From contig JAUXAW010000004.1 of NCBI GenBank assembly GCA_030619715.1, forward strand, positions 1 to 49,598: DNA of 49,598 bases. The letters run 5' to 3'. The notes below the pieces were generated by a model. It was not told the DNA's origin, searched no databases, and saw only the letters and a program-made list of their open reading frames with translations. Shown piece after piece: positions 15,726 to 23,927 of the stretch (position 1 is its first letter; each line of letters opens with the position of its first letter). The DNA is from a candidate division WWE3 bacterium. GTDB taxonomy: Bacteria > Patescibacteriota > WWE3 > JAUXAW01. A program made the translations under genes and the position numbers.

Positions 15726-17303
15726 ATGGTACCCGAATCACTTTTGAAAAAAGCCAAAGGGCTGGTTGTCCCTCCGGTTGATGGTCCACTAAAAATCTTG
15801 ATCGTCGCCCCGGAGGTGTCGCCCTACGCCAGCGTCGGTGGCTTTGCTCGCGTGACCGCCTATCTCTCCCGGGCTCTCATTGACCTCGGCCACGACGTCC
15901 GTCTCTTTATGCCTAAGTTTGGCTTTATTGACGAGGAAAAGTATCCGATGGAGATGGTTCGCAAGGGTCTCAGAGTCCCCACCGGCACCCCCGAAAAACC
16001 CCACCTTATCTGCAATGTCAAGTTCAGTGTAGTTCCCGGCGGCGCTCCGGTTTATTTCTTGGAAAATATGGAGTATTACGAGAAGCGAGCCAATGTCTAT
16101 GGTTACAGCGACGACCCCCTCCGCTGGGCCCTTCTCTCTCGTGGGGCTTTAGAATTCTTAAAAAAATCAGACTGGCAACCCCAGGTTATCCACTGCAATG
16201 ACTGGCAGACTGGTTTTATCCCCAATTATCTGAGGACCGTTTATGGCAAGGACAGAAAGTTGATGCCTCTTTCCACCGTTTTTACGATTCACAACCTGAT
16301 GTACCAGGGGATATTTGACCATCGCACTATCTCCGAGCTCGATTTTGACGACGGCCGCTCGCAAATCGCCTCTTTCTTCTCCGAGCGGCTCAATAAGCAG
16401 AACTTTATGCGCCGGGGGATTATCTACGCTGATGCTGTCAACGCGGTTTCCAAAACTTACGCCAAAGAAATTTTGACCCCCGTGTTGGGCGAAGGGTTGG
16501 ACCGCCTGCTTGTGGAGGTTCGCTCCAAGCTTTTTGGAATCATCAACGGAGTTGACTACGATGAGTTTAACCCCACCACCGACCGGCTGGTGGATACTAA
16601 CTATGATGCTAACCACCTGGAAAAGCGGGTCCGGAACAAGCTGGCGCTACAAGGTGAATTTGATTTGGAACAAGGCGAGAACACTTTTGTGATAGGATTT
16701 GTGGGAAGACTTAGTGAGCAAAAGGGACTGGATTTGATTTTTGAAATTTTGTGGCCTTTCTTGAAAGAGTTTAAAGACGCGCAGTTTTTTCAGGTTGGTG
16801 GCGGAGATGGTAAATATATTGAGATTCTAAAAAAACTTAAGAAGGAGTATCCCGAACAGGTGGGAATCCATCCCCTACCCAACTTTACCCTGCCGCGGCT
16901 TCTTTTCTCCGGCTGCGACGTGATGGTGATTCCCTCCAAATTTGAACCTTGCGGTCAGGTCCAGCTGGAGGCGATGCACTACGGAGCGATTCCGATTGTG
17001 CGCGCCACCGGCGGTCTGGCGGACACGGTGGAGAACTTTGACCCGCTTAAAGATTTGGGTACCGGTTTTGTCTTTAAGGAGTTTGATAAATGGCCGTTTT
17101 TTGCTCAGGTAGTACGAGCCTACGAGGTGTTCCAGCACAAAAGGATTTGGCAGGAGTTGCAAAAGCGGGCGATGCGGGTCGATTTCTCCTGGGAGGCCTC
17201 GGCCAAAAAATACGTTGAGCTTTACAAGAAAGCCATCCACCGCCACCGCCGGGTTCTGATTGTCGAAGGACAGATAGCTCCCGAGGAAGGAGAACAGGAC
17301 TAG
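15726..17303 (+). CDS. glgA: Glycogen/starch synthase-like GT5 (first copy, altered KxGGL motif)
   Basis: 525 aa GT-B enzyme. N-terminal LKILIVAPEVSPYASVGGF, VIHCNDWQTGFIPNYL, VFTIHNLMYQGIF, and in the C-terminal half SKFEPCGQVQLEAMHYGAIP with TGGLADTV mark it as GT5. GT5 synthases extend alpha-1,4-glucan using ADP- or UDP-glucose. The lysine of the donor-binding KxGGL motif is Ser here (YASVGGF), while the second copy at 20972 keeps it, so donor or activity may differ. The frame stays open upstream to 15483, but those residues do not look like family sequence and a promoter lies inside them. It is the first gene of a run of alpha-glucan genes. Confidence 0.9.
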   Translation: MVPESLLKKAKGLVVPPVDGPLKILIVAPEVSPYASVGGFARVTAYLSRALIDLGHDVRLFMPKFGFIDEEKYPMEMVRKGLRVPTGTPEKPHLICNVKFSVVPGGAPVYFLENMEYYEKRANVYGYSDDPLRWALLSRGALEFLKKSDWQPQVIHCNDWQTGFIPNYLRTVYGKDRKLMPLSTVFTIHNLMYQGIFDHRTISELDFDDGRSQIASFFSERLNKQNFMRRGIIYADAVNAVSKTYAKEILTPVLGEGLDRLLVEVRSKLFGIINGVDYDEFNPTTDRLVDTNYDANHLEKRVRNKLALQGEFDLEQGENTFVIGFVGRLSEQKGLDLIFEILWPFLKEFKDAQFFQVGGGDGKYIEILKKLKKEYPEQVGIHPLPNFTLPRLLFSGCDVMVIPSKFEPCGQVQLEAMHYGAIPIVRATGGLADTVENFDPLKDLGTGFVFKEFDKWPFFAQVVRAYEVFQHKRIWQELQKRAMRVDFSWEASAKKYVELYKKAIHRHRRVLIVEGQIAPEEGEQD

Positions 17304-17336
17304 CACCAATGACCAAATTTTTAGATTAGAAAATTT

Positions 17337-18587
17337 ATGTACTTGGCTCTGTTTCTCCACCTCTATCAGCCTCCCACTCAATTTGCTAAAGTCCTGAAAT
17401 CTATTACCGACGACTCTTACCGGCGACTGCTAACTGTCATTTGGAAGTATCCAAGTGCTAAGTTGACGATAAACGTCTCCGGGTCGTTAACCGAGCAGCT
17501 AGCCGCTCACGCTGATTTGCGCAGATGTCTAGCTGATCTCGCTGATTTGGTTGAGAAGGGTCAGGTAGAGTTGGTGGGGAGTGCGGCTTATCATCCGCTT
17601 TTGACGGAGATTCCCAGAGACGAAATCCGCCGTCAGATTCTTCTCAACGACGCGATCAACAAGAGATATTTTGGTGATATGTATAACCCACGCGGCCTTT
17701 TCCCACCGGAGATGGCGGTTAACCGTCAGGTTCTGGAGGTTGTTGCAGAGATGGGATTCGATTGGATTTTGGTGGACGAATCGGCCATAAAAACTCAAAA
17801 ATCAATCCGCCACTGGCGGATCAAAAAGCAAAAATCTTTTATAAATCAAGGTTTGAGGGTTTTCGTCAGAAATTCCGATCTTTCCATCAAGATCGCCTTC
17901 AGCCAAATCCGCACGGTTGAGGAGTTAAAAAAGGAAATCTCCGCTAGGGAGCTAGGTGCTGAGGGCTATGTGCTACTTGCCATGGACGGCGAAACCTTCG
18001 GCCACCACCGCCCGGAGCAGTTCGAGCTGCTATCGCAACTCTTCGCTGCAAGCTCTAAGGATGAAATACAGTTGGTGACAATTTCCGAGCTTCAAGACCT
18101 CATCAAAACCGAACCTGTTGAAGTTGAACTTCAAACATCATCCTGGGGGCCGTGGAAGAGGTGGAAGAACCCGGAGAACCCCATCCACCAGCTTCAGTGG
18201 AAGCTCTTTCATTTGGCAACCAAAACAGTTAGGGGATCAAAGTATAGTTCGGAAAACTCGGAAAACTCAGTGAGTCAGAAAATCAGTGAGCCAGAGGACC
18301 AGAATATCAGAAGTTCTGACACACCGACACACCGACACACTGATACACCGAGTCGTTCTGAGTTTTCTGAATCTCGACAATGGCTTAAAGCAAGAGAACT
18401 CCTGGACAAAGCAATCCATAGCGACCAGTTCTGGTGGGCCTCCGCCCGCCCCTGCTGGCATTATCAGATGGTTGAGCGGGGGGCGAGGATGCTCAAAAAC
18501 GTTGTCTCGACGAGGCAGGCTAAAGAACTTTATGATAAGATTATCGAAACTGGATTGAAACTTCACGGAAAGCGAGTGATCGAATGA
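17337..18587 (+). CDS. GH57-family alpha-glucan enzyme (first copy, carries in-frame element)
   Basis: 416 aa. GH57 features are FLHLYQPPTQ at the N-terminus, GLFPPEMAVN (Glu125 is a likely nucleophile), and LLAMDGETFGHHRP (Asp217 is the likely acid). QFWWASARPCW lies near the C-terminus. GH57 enzymes are amylases, 4-alpha-glucanotransferases or branching enzymes. The exact activity cannot be decided. Residues about 299-347 are a hydrophilic Ser/Thr/His-rich stretch from a repeat element (18248-18372). The paralogue just downstream runs straight from SVQKTEK to QWLKAREL, so this is a clean insertion. A TCCGCC-N3-GGCGGA palindrome at 17806-17820 is read as IRHWRI. The 3' end overlaps the next gene by 4 nt. 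Confidence 0.9.
   Translation: MYLALFLHLYQPPTQFAKVLKSITDDSYRRLLTVIWKYPSAKLTINVSGSLTEQLAAHADLRRCLADLADLVEKGQVELVGSAAYHPLLTEIPRDEIRRQILLNDAINKRYFGDMYNPRGLFPPEMAVNRQVLEVVAEMGFDWILVDESAIKTQKSIRHWRIKKQKSFINQGLRVFVRNSDLSIKIAFSQIRTVEELKKEISARELGAEGYVLLAMDGETFGHHRPEQFELLSQLFAASSKDEIQLVTISELQDLIKTEPVEVELQTSSWGPWKRWKNPENPIHQLQWKLFHLATKTVRGSKYSSENSENSVSQKISEPEDQNIRSSDTPTHRHTDTPSRSEFSESRQWLKARELLDKAIHSDQFWWASARPCWHYQMVERGARMLKNVVSTRQAKELYDKIIETGLKLHGKRVIE
17806..17820. repeat. 15-bp palindrome TCCGCC-ACT-GGCGGA in GH57 copy 1
   Basis: One of five copies of TCCGCC-N3-GGCGGA, all in coding sequence and in frame. Confidence 0.8.
18248..18372 (+). mobile_element. In-frame repeat element, copy 1 (in GH57)
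   Basis: About 125 bp. Inverted ends GAAAACTCAG (18261-18270) and CTGAGTTTTC (18358-18367) enclose SEPEDQ...[19 protein letters not shown]. The right 27 bp are identical to the element in cysS at 47392-47513. It has no ORF of its own. Confidence 0.88.
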
Positions 18588-19936
18588 TTTGGGCCAATTT
18601 TCTTCACATCTACCAACCACCAACCCAAACCAAAAGAATTCTGGAGCGGGTGGTCAACGAATCGTACCGGCGGATTATTGCCGAGCTGAAAAAAGCGCCG
18701 AACGCCAAGTTGACCCTCAATATCACCGGCGGCCTAACCGAGCTTTTGGTCGAAAACGGCTTTGGGGACGTTGTTGAGGACCTAAAGGAGTTAGCTCACC
18801 GTGGTCAGATTGAGTTGACCGGCTCGGCCAAATACCACCCCCTTTTGCCAAAACTTCCCCAGTCCGAGGTGATTCGTCAGATTGAACTTGACCACGAGAC
18901 CAACAAGAAATACTTCGGTAATGCCTACAACCCCAAGGGTTTCTTTCCACCTGAGGCCGCCTACAACCGGGAACTGGCTCAAATCGTCGCCGACCTTGGC
19001 TTTGAGTGGATTTTGGCTGAGGAATTGTCGTATAACGGGACTTTTGGGGCGGTAAAATGGGACCGGTGTTATGAAGTTGAGGGGAGTGATTTAAAAATTT
19101 TTTTCAGAGAACGGGAATCTAGTTTTAAGATTCTTTCCGGTCAATTAGGCACTGTCAAACTTTTTGAGGATTACCTCGGCGAGCGTCTTGAGCGTAATGA
19201 GTACCTGCTGACGGCGATGGATGGTGAGACCTTCGGCCACCACCGTCCGGGGATGGAAAAGCTTTTGTTTGAGATTTACCGATCACCGCACATACGTACG
19301 GTAACGATTTCGCAGCTGCTGGAATTATTCCCTCAGACCGAAAGCGTCAAAACAATCCCCTCCACCTGGGCGTTGATGGAAAAGGATATCGAGAAAAAGG
19401 CGCCGTTTTCAAGATGGGATGACCCGGAGAATGAGATCCATAAGCTGCAGTGGGAGCTGACACAGCTTGCCATTGATAGCGTTCAAAAGACGGAAAAGCA
19501 ATGGTTGAAAGCAAGAGAACTTCTGGATCGAAGTTTGCATAGCGACCAATTCTGGTGGGCTTCGGCTCGGCCCTGGTGGAGTTTGGAGATGATCGAGCGG
19601 GGGGCTAATGAACTTAAGGGTGTGGTCCTCGCGGCACCGGATGCTTCCGAGAAGACCAAAAAGAAGGCGCAGGAGCTTTATTACGCTATTATCACCAAGG
19701 GTTTTGAGTGGCAGCGGACGGGTAAGGTTGAGGAAATCGCCCGCAAGGAGGACGAGGAAATTCGAGAAAGAACCGATGTGGGAATTCCTAAACTACCGCC
19801 GGAAGAGATTGAGAAGATGGTCGCAAACATCCGCCGGGAAATGCTTGAGGTGGTGGAGAAACAAGAATACGAGCGGGCGGCGCAGCTTAGGGATCGGATC
19901 AAGGAGTTGGAGGAGTATGCGGAGGACAAAAAATGA
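18584..19936 (+). CDS. GH57-family alpha-glucan enzyme with C-terminal UVR motif (second copy)
   Basis: 450 aa. Close paralogue of the preceding gene: FLHIYQPPTQ, GFFPPEAAYN, LTAMDGETFGHHRPG and QFWWASARPWW are all present, so the catalytic Glu and Asp pair is kept. It lacks the 45-50-residue insertion. After the GH57 core the chain continues with a charged linker and a UvrB/UvrC-type helical hairpin at about 408-447 (IRREMLEVVEKQEYERAAQL, then RDRIKEL). In UvrB and UvrC this motif mediates protein-protein contact. Here it may dock the enzyme to a partner. Start and stop overlap both neighbours by 4 nt, so translation is probably coupled. Confidence 0.9.
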   Translation: MIWANFLHIYQPPTQTKRILERVVNESYRRIIAELKKAPNAKLTLNITGGLTELLVENGFGDVVEDLKELAHRGQIELTGSAKYHPLLPKLPQSEVIRQIELDHETNKKYFGNAYNPKGFFPPEAAYNRELAQIVADLGFEWILAEELSYNGTFGAVKWDRCYEVEGSDLKIFFRERESSFKILSGQLGTVKLFEDYLGERLERNEYLLTAMDGETFGHHRPGMEKLLFEIYRSPHIRTVTISQLLELFPQTESVKTIPSTWALMEKDIEKKAPFSRWDDPENEIHKLQWELTQLAIDSVQKTEKQWLKARELLDRSLHSDQFWWASARPWWSLEMIERGANELKGVVLAAPDASEKTKKKAQELYYAIITKGFEWQRTGKVEEIARKEDEEIRERTDVGIPKLPPEEIEKMVANIRREMLEVVEKQEYERAAQLRDRIKELEEYAEDKK

Positions 19937-20928
19937 AGCTTGAGTGGCTGGGGCTTGGTGAGGCCGAGGAGAAAGTTCGAAAGGCCCTAAAAATTCCTAA
20001 AAAAAAGGCAGTTGAGGTCAAAAATGCCAATTTTGGCAAGATTAAAATCCAAAAATTTTTTGCCACTTTTAACTCCAGAACGGTTCTTGCTACATTTTTC
20101 GCCGACCCCAAAGTTGCTAAGAAAGAAGCCCTAATTCTTGATTATCTCAATTCTGTCAAGAGTTTAACTCTTGATAACACCTTTGTGGCGCCGAAAAAAC
20201 TCTATTTCAGAGACGGACTTCTGATTCGGGAGAAGGTTGCCGGTTCGATCCTGCAGCCGTGGGAGTGTTCCGACCAAATTCTTTTGCAGTTGGCTCAGAT
20301 TCTTCTTGCGTTCAAAAATGTACCTGTTCCCGACGAGCTCAAAGAATACAAGCTAAGTTTCGCCCGAATGAAAAAAGAGGCGCTAACACAGGTTCCTCAG
20401 GCAACGGAGGCCTTCACCCCTTTCCGGGGCAGTAAGGAGGTGTTTGCGCAGTTTTCTAAAGTTCTTTCTTTGGATTGGCAGCCGAGGCTGCCGCGTCTTT
20501 CTAAGGGCTTTGTTCACGGCGATTTACAGCCGGGAAATATTTTGCTTGATCCGCCGGAGGCGGACAAGCTTGGCAAGATTTCCTTGATTGACTTTGACCG
20601 CGGCGGTTACTTTTATCCACTTTTTGACGTGGCCAGTTTTGCGGTGCAGTTTACCCACGCCGCCCTTTTGGAGGGCTATCACCACAAGGAAAAACCCGAC
20701 CGACGAGAAATTCGACGCCGCGTCCAGCTTTTTGTTAGGGCGTATCGTCACGGTGCTCAGGATTTTGACGAGGAGGTTTTTAGACTTTTCAAACTTTTGA
20801 TTATCTTTAACGGATTGGCTTTTTCCACCGCCGGCTTCAGAACCAAGGTAGCCCGTGGCCACAAACACCTCCTTTTTGGTTTATTTCGCCAGGAGTTGGG
20901 GTGGTTTGTGGGTCGAGGTGTGAAGTGA
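19933..20928 (+). CDS. Aminoglycoside-phosphotransferase-like kinase
   Basis: 331 aa. The kinase-like core is recognised by FVHGDLQPGNILL (catalytic loop, Asp about 196) and SLIDFDRGGYFYPLFDVASF (metal-binding DFD). REKVAGSIL lies in the N-lobe. APH-type proteins phosphorylate small molecules, often sugars or choline. In this alpha-glucan island a sugar kinase such as a maltokinase-like enzyme is plausible, but no substrate motif proves it. A TCCGCC-GGA-GGCGGA palindrome (20550-20564) is read as DPPEAD in the loop between the two motifs. It overlaps the GH57 gene by 4 nt. Confidence 0.8.
   Translation: MKLEWLGLGEAEEKVRKALKIPKKKAVEVKNANFGKIKIQKFFATFNSRTVLATFFADPKVAKKEALILDYLNSVKSLTLDNTFVAPKKLYFRDGLLIREKVAGSILQPWECSDQILLQLAQILLAFKNVPVPDELKEYKLSFARMKKEALTQVPQATEAFTPFRGSKEVFAQFSKVLSLDWQPRLPRLSKGFVHGDLQPGNILLDPPEADKLGKISLIDFDRGGYFYPLFDVASFAVQFTHAALLEGYHHKEKPDRREIRRRVQLFVRAYRHGAQDFDEEVFRLFKLLIIFNGLAFSTAGFRTKVARGHKHLLFGLFRQELGWFVGRGVK
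20550..20564. repeat. 15-bp palindrome TCCGCC-GGA-GGCGGA in the kinase gene
   Basis: In-frame copy read as DPPEAD between the catalytic and metal-binding loops. Confidence 0.8.
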
Positions 20929-20971
20929 CAATAAACATTAGTCCTGGAAGGTTGTACTGACAAGGAATTCG

Positions 20972-22459
20972 ATGGGGAAGTCTGGAAAATCGAAAAAGAA
21001 AAAGTTGAAAGTTTTGATTGCGGCGTCGGAGTGTGCGCCATTTGTTAAGGTCGGTGGGTTGGCGGATGTGGTTGGGTCTTTGCCCAAAGCGCTCGAAAAG
21101 ATAAACGTTGACGTTCGTGTGGTTATTCCTTACTACAAGGAAGTGCAAAGTTCAAAGTTCAAAGTTCAAAGTTGCAATTCAAAGTTCAAAGTTAAGTTTG
21201 GGAGAGCCGAAGAGGTCGGCGTTTACGAATCGAGATTGCCTGGTTCCGAGGTTCCCATCTACTTTTTGGAAAATCAAAAGTACCTCTCCGGTGGGGGAGT
21301 TTACTTCAGCAAGGATGCTTTTGTTTCCAGTCAAGAGGAGATTAGAAGGTTTGCCTTTTTCTCAAAAGCCGTTGTTGAGTTTATTAAAGTGAGTGAACGG
21401 AAGCCCGATGTGGTTCACTGCAACGATTGGCACACCGGTTTAGTGCCGGGATTGATTAAAAGTTCAAAGTTGGGACATTCCGCAACTGTCTTCACCATTC
21501 ACAATTTAGCCAACCAGGGGTTCGCTGAATTGAGTATTTTGAAGAATTTAAACTCTATCACTCCTGAATCTGAACTGATAAGATGGGACGCAGAGGATGA
21601 TAACCTCGACCTTATGCTCCAAGGCGTCACCGCCGCCGATGTCGTTAGCACTGTCAGTCCGAGCTATGCTAAGGAGATTTTGACCCCCGAATTTGGCGAG
21701 GGGCTCCATCAAGTGCTAAAAGCACGGGAAGCCCGTCTCTTTGGTATCCTCAACGGAATCGACTACCAAATTTGGAATCCGGAGATGGATCAAAAGATCG
21801 AGTTCAACTACGGGCTCAAGGAGGGTCCGGCAGGCAAAGTGGGCAACAAGATTTATCTGCAGAAAGAGCTGGGTTTGACCGTCAATCCCGAGGTTCCTCT
21901 CATTGGAGTGGTTACTCGTCTGGCCGAGCAGAAGGGCATTGACATTCTCCTGGAGGCTCTGAAGGGTATTTTGGCTTTTGGGGCGCAGTTGGTGATTTTG
22001 GGAGTAGGTGATCCAAAAATTGAGAAAGAATTAAGGATTAAGAACGAAGAATTAAGGGAAAAGGGGAGCTTCAAGGCGATTATTAGGTTTGACGAAGAGC
22101 TCGCTCACCGTATCTACGCCGCTTCCGACCTCTTTCTGATGCCCTCCAAGTTTGAACCCTGCGGTCTGGTGCAGATTATTGCCATGCGCTACGGAGCCCT
22201 ACCGATCGTCAGGGAAACCGGGGGGCTTAAGGACACGGTCGAAGACGCCAAAACGGGGTTTGTCTTCAGGGAATACTCGGCCGAGGCTCTACTGGAAGTG
22301 GTTGAGCGTGCGGCTGGTCGCTTCGGCGTTGAAAATATTGAGTTTCGGCAAATGATTAGCAGAGCGATGCAAGCGGATTTTTCTTGGGAACGTTCGGCCG
22401 GGGAGTATTTACAACTCTATCAACGTGCGTTAGAATATAAGAACCTGCAATCCGCCTAA
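20972..22459 (+). CDS. glgA: Glycogen/starch synthase GT5 (second copy)
   Basis: 495 aa. LIAASECAPFVKVGGLADV keeps the donor-binding lysine. VVHCNDWHTGLVPG, VFTIHNLANQGFA, LFGILNGIDYQIWNP, SKFEPCGLVQIIAMRYGALP and TGGLKDTV complete the GT5 signature. It probably extends an alpha-glucan from ADP- or UDP-glucose. AAGGA precedes the ATG. Microrepeats are read in frame at 21141-21195 (VQSSKFKVQSCNSKFKVKF) and near 22020 (ELRIKNEELREK). The last residues NLQSA and the stop fall inside dispersed element R1, so the original C-terminus was probably replaced by read-through into the repeat. Confidence 0.93.
   Translation: MGKSGKSKKKKLKVLIAASECAPFVKVGGLADVVGSLPKALEKINVDVRVVIPYYKEVQSSKFKVQSCNSKFKVKFGRAEEVGVYESRLPGSEVPIYFLENQKYLSGGGVYFSKDAFVSSQEEIRRFAFFSKAVVEFIKVSERKPDVVHCNDWHTGLVPGLIKSSKLGHSATVFTIHNLANQGFAELSILKNLNSITPESELIRWDAEDDNLDLMLQGVTAADVVSTVSPSYAKEILTPEFGEGLHQVLKAREARLFGILNGIDYQIWNPEMDQKIEFNYGLKEGPAGKVGNKIYLQKELGLTVNPEVPLIGVVTRLAEQKGIDILLEALKGILAFGAQLVILGVGDPKIEKELRIKNEELREKGSFKAIIRFDEELAHRIYAASDLFLMPSKFEPCGLVQIIAMRYGALPIVRETGGLKDTVEDAKTGFVFREYSAEALLEVVERAAGRFGVENIEFRQMISRAMQADFSWERSAGEYLQLYQRALEYKNLQSA
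21141..21195 (+). repeat. In-frame microrepeat in glgA copy 2
   Basis: Five or six units of CAAAGTT type, read in frame directly after VVIPYYKE. The other GT5 gene lacks this stretch. Confidence 0.8.
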
Positions 22460-22525
22460 GTCGGATTGCAGAACCTTGCATTTGAGCATAGTCTCCGCTT
22501 CGCTACGACTGTTAGCTCAAAAGTA
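22441..22525 (+). repeat. Dispersed hairpin element R1, copy 2
   Basis: Shares GAACCTGC, GCAGAACCTTGCATTTGAGC and the TAGTC/GACT hairpin with copies 1 and 3. Its first hairpin is a perfect 10-bp stem (CTGCAATCCG/CGGATTGCAG). It overlaps the end of glgA and ends before the galT Shine-Dalgarno site. Confidence 0.85.
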
Positions 22526-22544
22526 AGAGGGAGGAAGCGTTTTG

Positions 22545-23483
22545 ATGACCAAATTCCGCCAAAACCCGATCACCAAAGAGTGGACAATTATCTCCCCGGG
22601 ACGCAAAAAAAGGCCGGTAGCGGTTGGGCCGAAATCAGCCTTGAGCGGAGCCGAAAGGTGTCCCTTTTGCGTCGGCAATGAGGACTTGGCTCCGGTTGAG
22701 GTTTATCGACTCCCCGCGGGTACGAAGGGTAATACCGAGTGGAGGACGCGGGTAATTCCCAATAAGTATCCGATCACTGATTTTCACGAGGTAATCATCC
22801 ACAGTCCCGACCACGAAAAAGACCTCGATGAGTTGCCTTTGGAGCAGGTTGAGCTCGTTCTCCGCACCTACAAGGATCGATACAATTTTTACAAAAACAA
22901 AAGATCCGACTTTTATGTCCATATCTACAACAACGCTGGCAAAGAGGCCGGAGCTTCGATAAGACATCCGCACTCACAGTTGGTGGTTTTCAACCATATT
23001 CCCGAGGAGGTGGCCGAAGAGATTGAGGGGGCTAAAGATTATTTTGAGAGAAAGGGCGTTTGTCCCTATTGCGACCTGGTCAAAAAGGAAATTAGCAGTA
23101 AGGAGAGGGTAGTGCTAGAAGGTGAGTTTTTCGTGGTCTTAACGCCTTTCCAATCCGAGTGGCCCTACGAGATTACGATTTTTCCGAAAAAGCACCAAGC
23201 CGACTTTGGTCAAATTAGCGATGAGGAGCTTGTGGACCTCGCCTCGGTCCTGCAGCAAACTTTGAAAGCATACAACAAGGTTCTTTCCAATCCCGATCGC
23301 AATTTCTGGATTCACTCACTACCCATTCGTGGAGAAGATCCTCGGGCTCAGTACTACCACTGGCACTTGGATCTGATTCCCCGCATCAAAACCCTCGGCG
23401 GATTGGAGCTTGGGGCCGGTATTATGGTCGACGACCGCGTCGGCCCCGAAACCGCCGCCAAGCAGCTGCGAGAGGTTTTGTAA
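22545..23483 (+). CDS. galT: Galactose-1-phosphate uridylyltransferase-like (GalT, HIT superfamily)
   Basis: 312 aa. It interconverts UDP-glucose/galactose and the hexose 1-phosphates (Leloir pathway), or acts as a related hexose-1-phosphate nucleotidylyltransferase. Zinc-site CPFC (CPFCVGNED) and CPYC motifs, SIRHPHSQLV, and the C-terminal YYHWHLDLIPR with the active-site His are visible. N-terminal FRQNPITKEWTII is typical. GGGAGGAAG precedes ATG 22545, preferred over the adjoining TTG. As the last gene of the alpha-glucan island, it may supply or drain nucleotide sugar for the two GT5 enzymes. Confidence 0.92.
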   Translation: MTKFRQNPITKEWTIISPGRKKRPVAVGPKSALSGAERCPFCVGNEDLAPVEVYRLPAGTKGNTEWRTRVIPNKYPITDFHEVIIHSPDHEKDLDELPLEQVELVLRTYKDRYNFYKNKRSDFYVHIYNNAGKEAGASIRHPHSQLVVFNHIPEEVAEEIEGAKDYFERKGVCPYCDLVKKEISSKERVVLEGEFFVVLTPFQSEWPYEITIFPKKHQADFGQISDEELVDLASVLQQTLKAYNKVLSNPDRNFWIHSLPIRGEDPRAQYYHWHLDLIPRIKTLGGLELGAGIMVDDRVGPETAAKQLREVL

Positions 23484-23488
23484 TTCAG

Positions 23489-23512
23489 GCTCGGCTCACG
23501 ATTCACTCTTCG
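23489..23512 (+). repeat. 24-bp dispersed repeat, copy 1
   Basis: GCTCGGCTCACGATTCACTC followed by TTCG, after galT. An exact second copy is at 38566-38589 before tsf. Confidence 0.85.
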
Positions 23513-23531
23513 AGCATTCGCCCTGCAGGCC

Positions 23532-23921
23532 CTACTTCAGTTCAACTTTCGCCCCCGCCGCCTCCAGCTTCTTCTTGGCCTCTTCGGCGTCTTCTTTCTT
23601 GGCTTTTTCCAAGACCAGCTTCGGGGCCGATTCGACCAATTCTTTGGCTTCCTTCAAACCCAACTGCTGGTTGATTTCGCGAACGGCTTTAATAACCTTG
23701 ATTTTCTGATCTCCGGCGGCAGCAAGAATGACATCATATTCGGACTTCTCTTCAGCCTTAGCCTCACCTTCAGCTTGCTCCGCTGGAGCGGCTGCGGGGG
23801 CGGCCATTGCCGCGGCACTGACACCAAACTTTTCCTCCAAGGCCTTAACCAACTCATTGAGCTCCAACACAGTCAGGGATTCAACGTCTTTGATAATACC
23901 TTCAATATCCTTTTTTGCCAT
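23532..23921 (-). CDS. rplL: Ribosomal protein bL12 (L7/L12)
   Basis: 129 aa stalk protein that recruits translation GTPases. It has the N-terminal dimerisation helices ([19 protein letters not shown]), an Ala/Pro/Glu-rich hinge and the C-terminal domain ([30 protein letters not shown]). It lies 6 nt after rplJ and is co-transcribed from the rplJ promoter. It converges with galT across a 48-bp gap. Confidence 0.98.
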   Translation of the reverse strand: MAKKDIEGIIKDVESLTVLELNELVKALEEKFGVSAAAMAAPAAAPAEQAEGEAKAEEKSEYDVILAAAGDQKIKVIKAVREINQQLGLKEAKELVESAPKLVLEKAKKEDAEEAKKKLEAAGAKVELK

Positions 23922-23927
23922 GATAGT

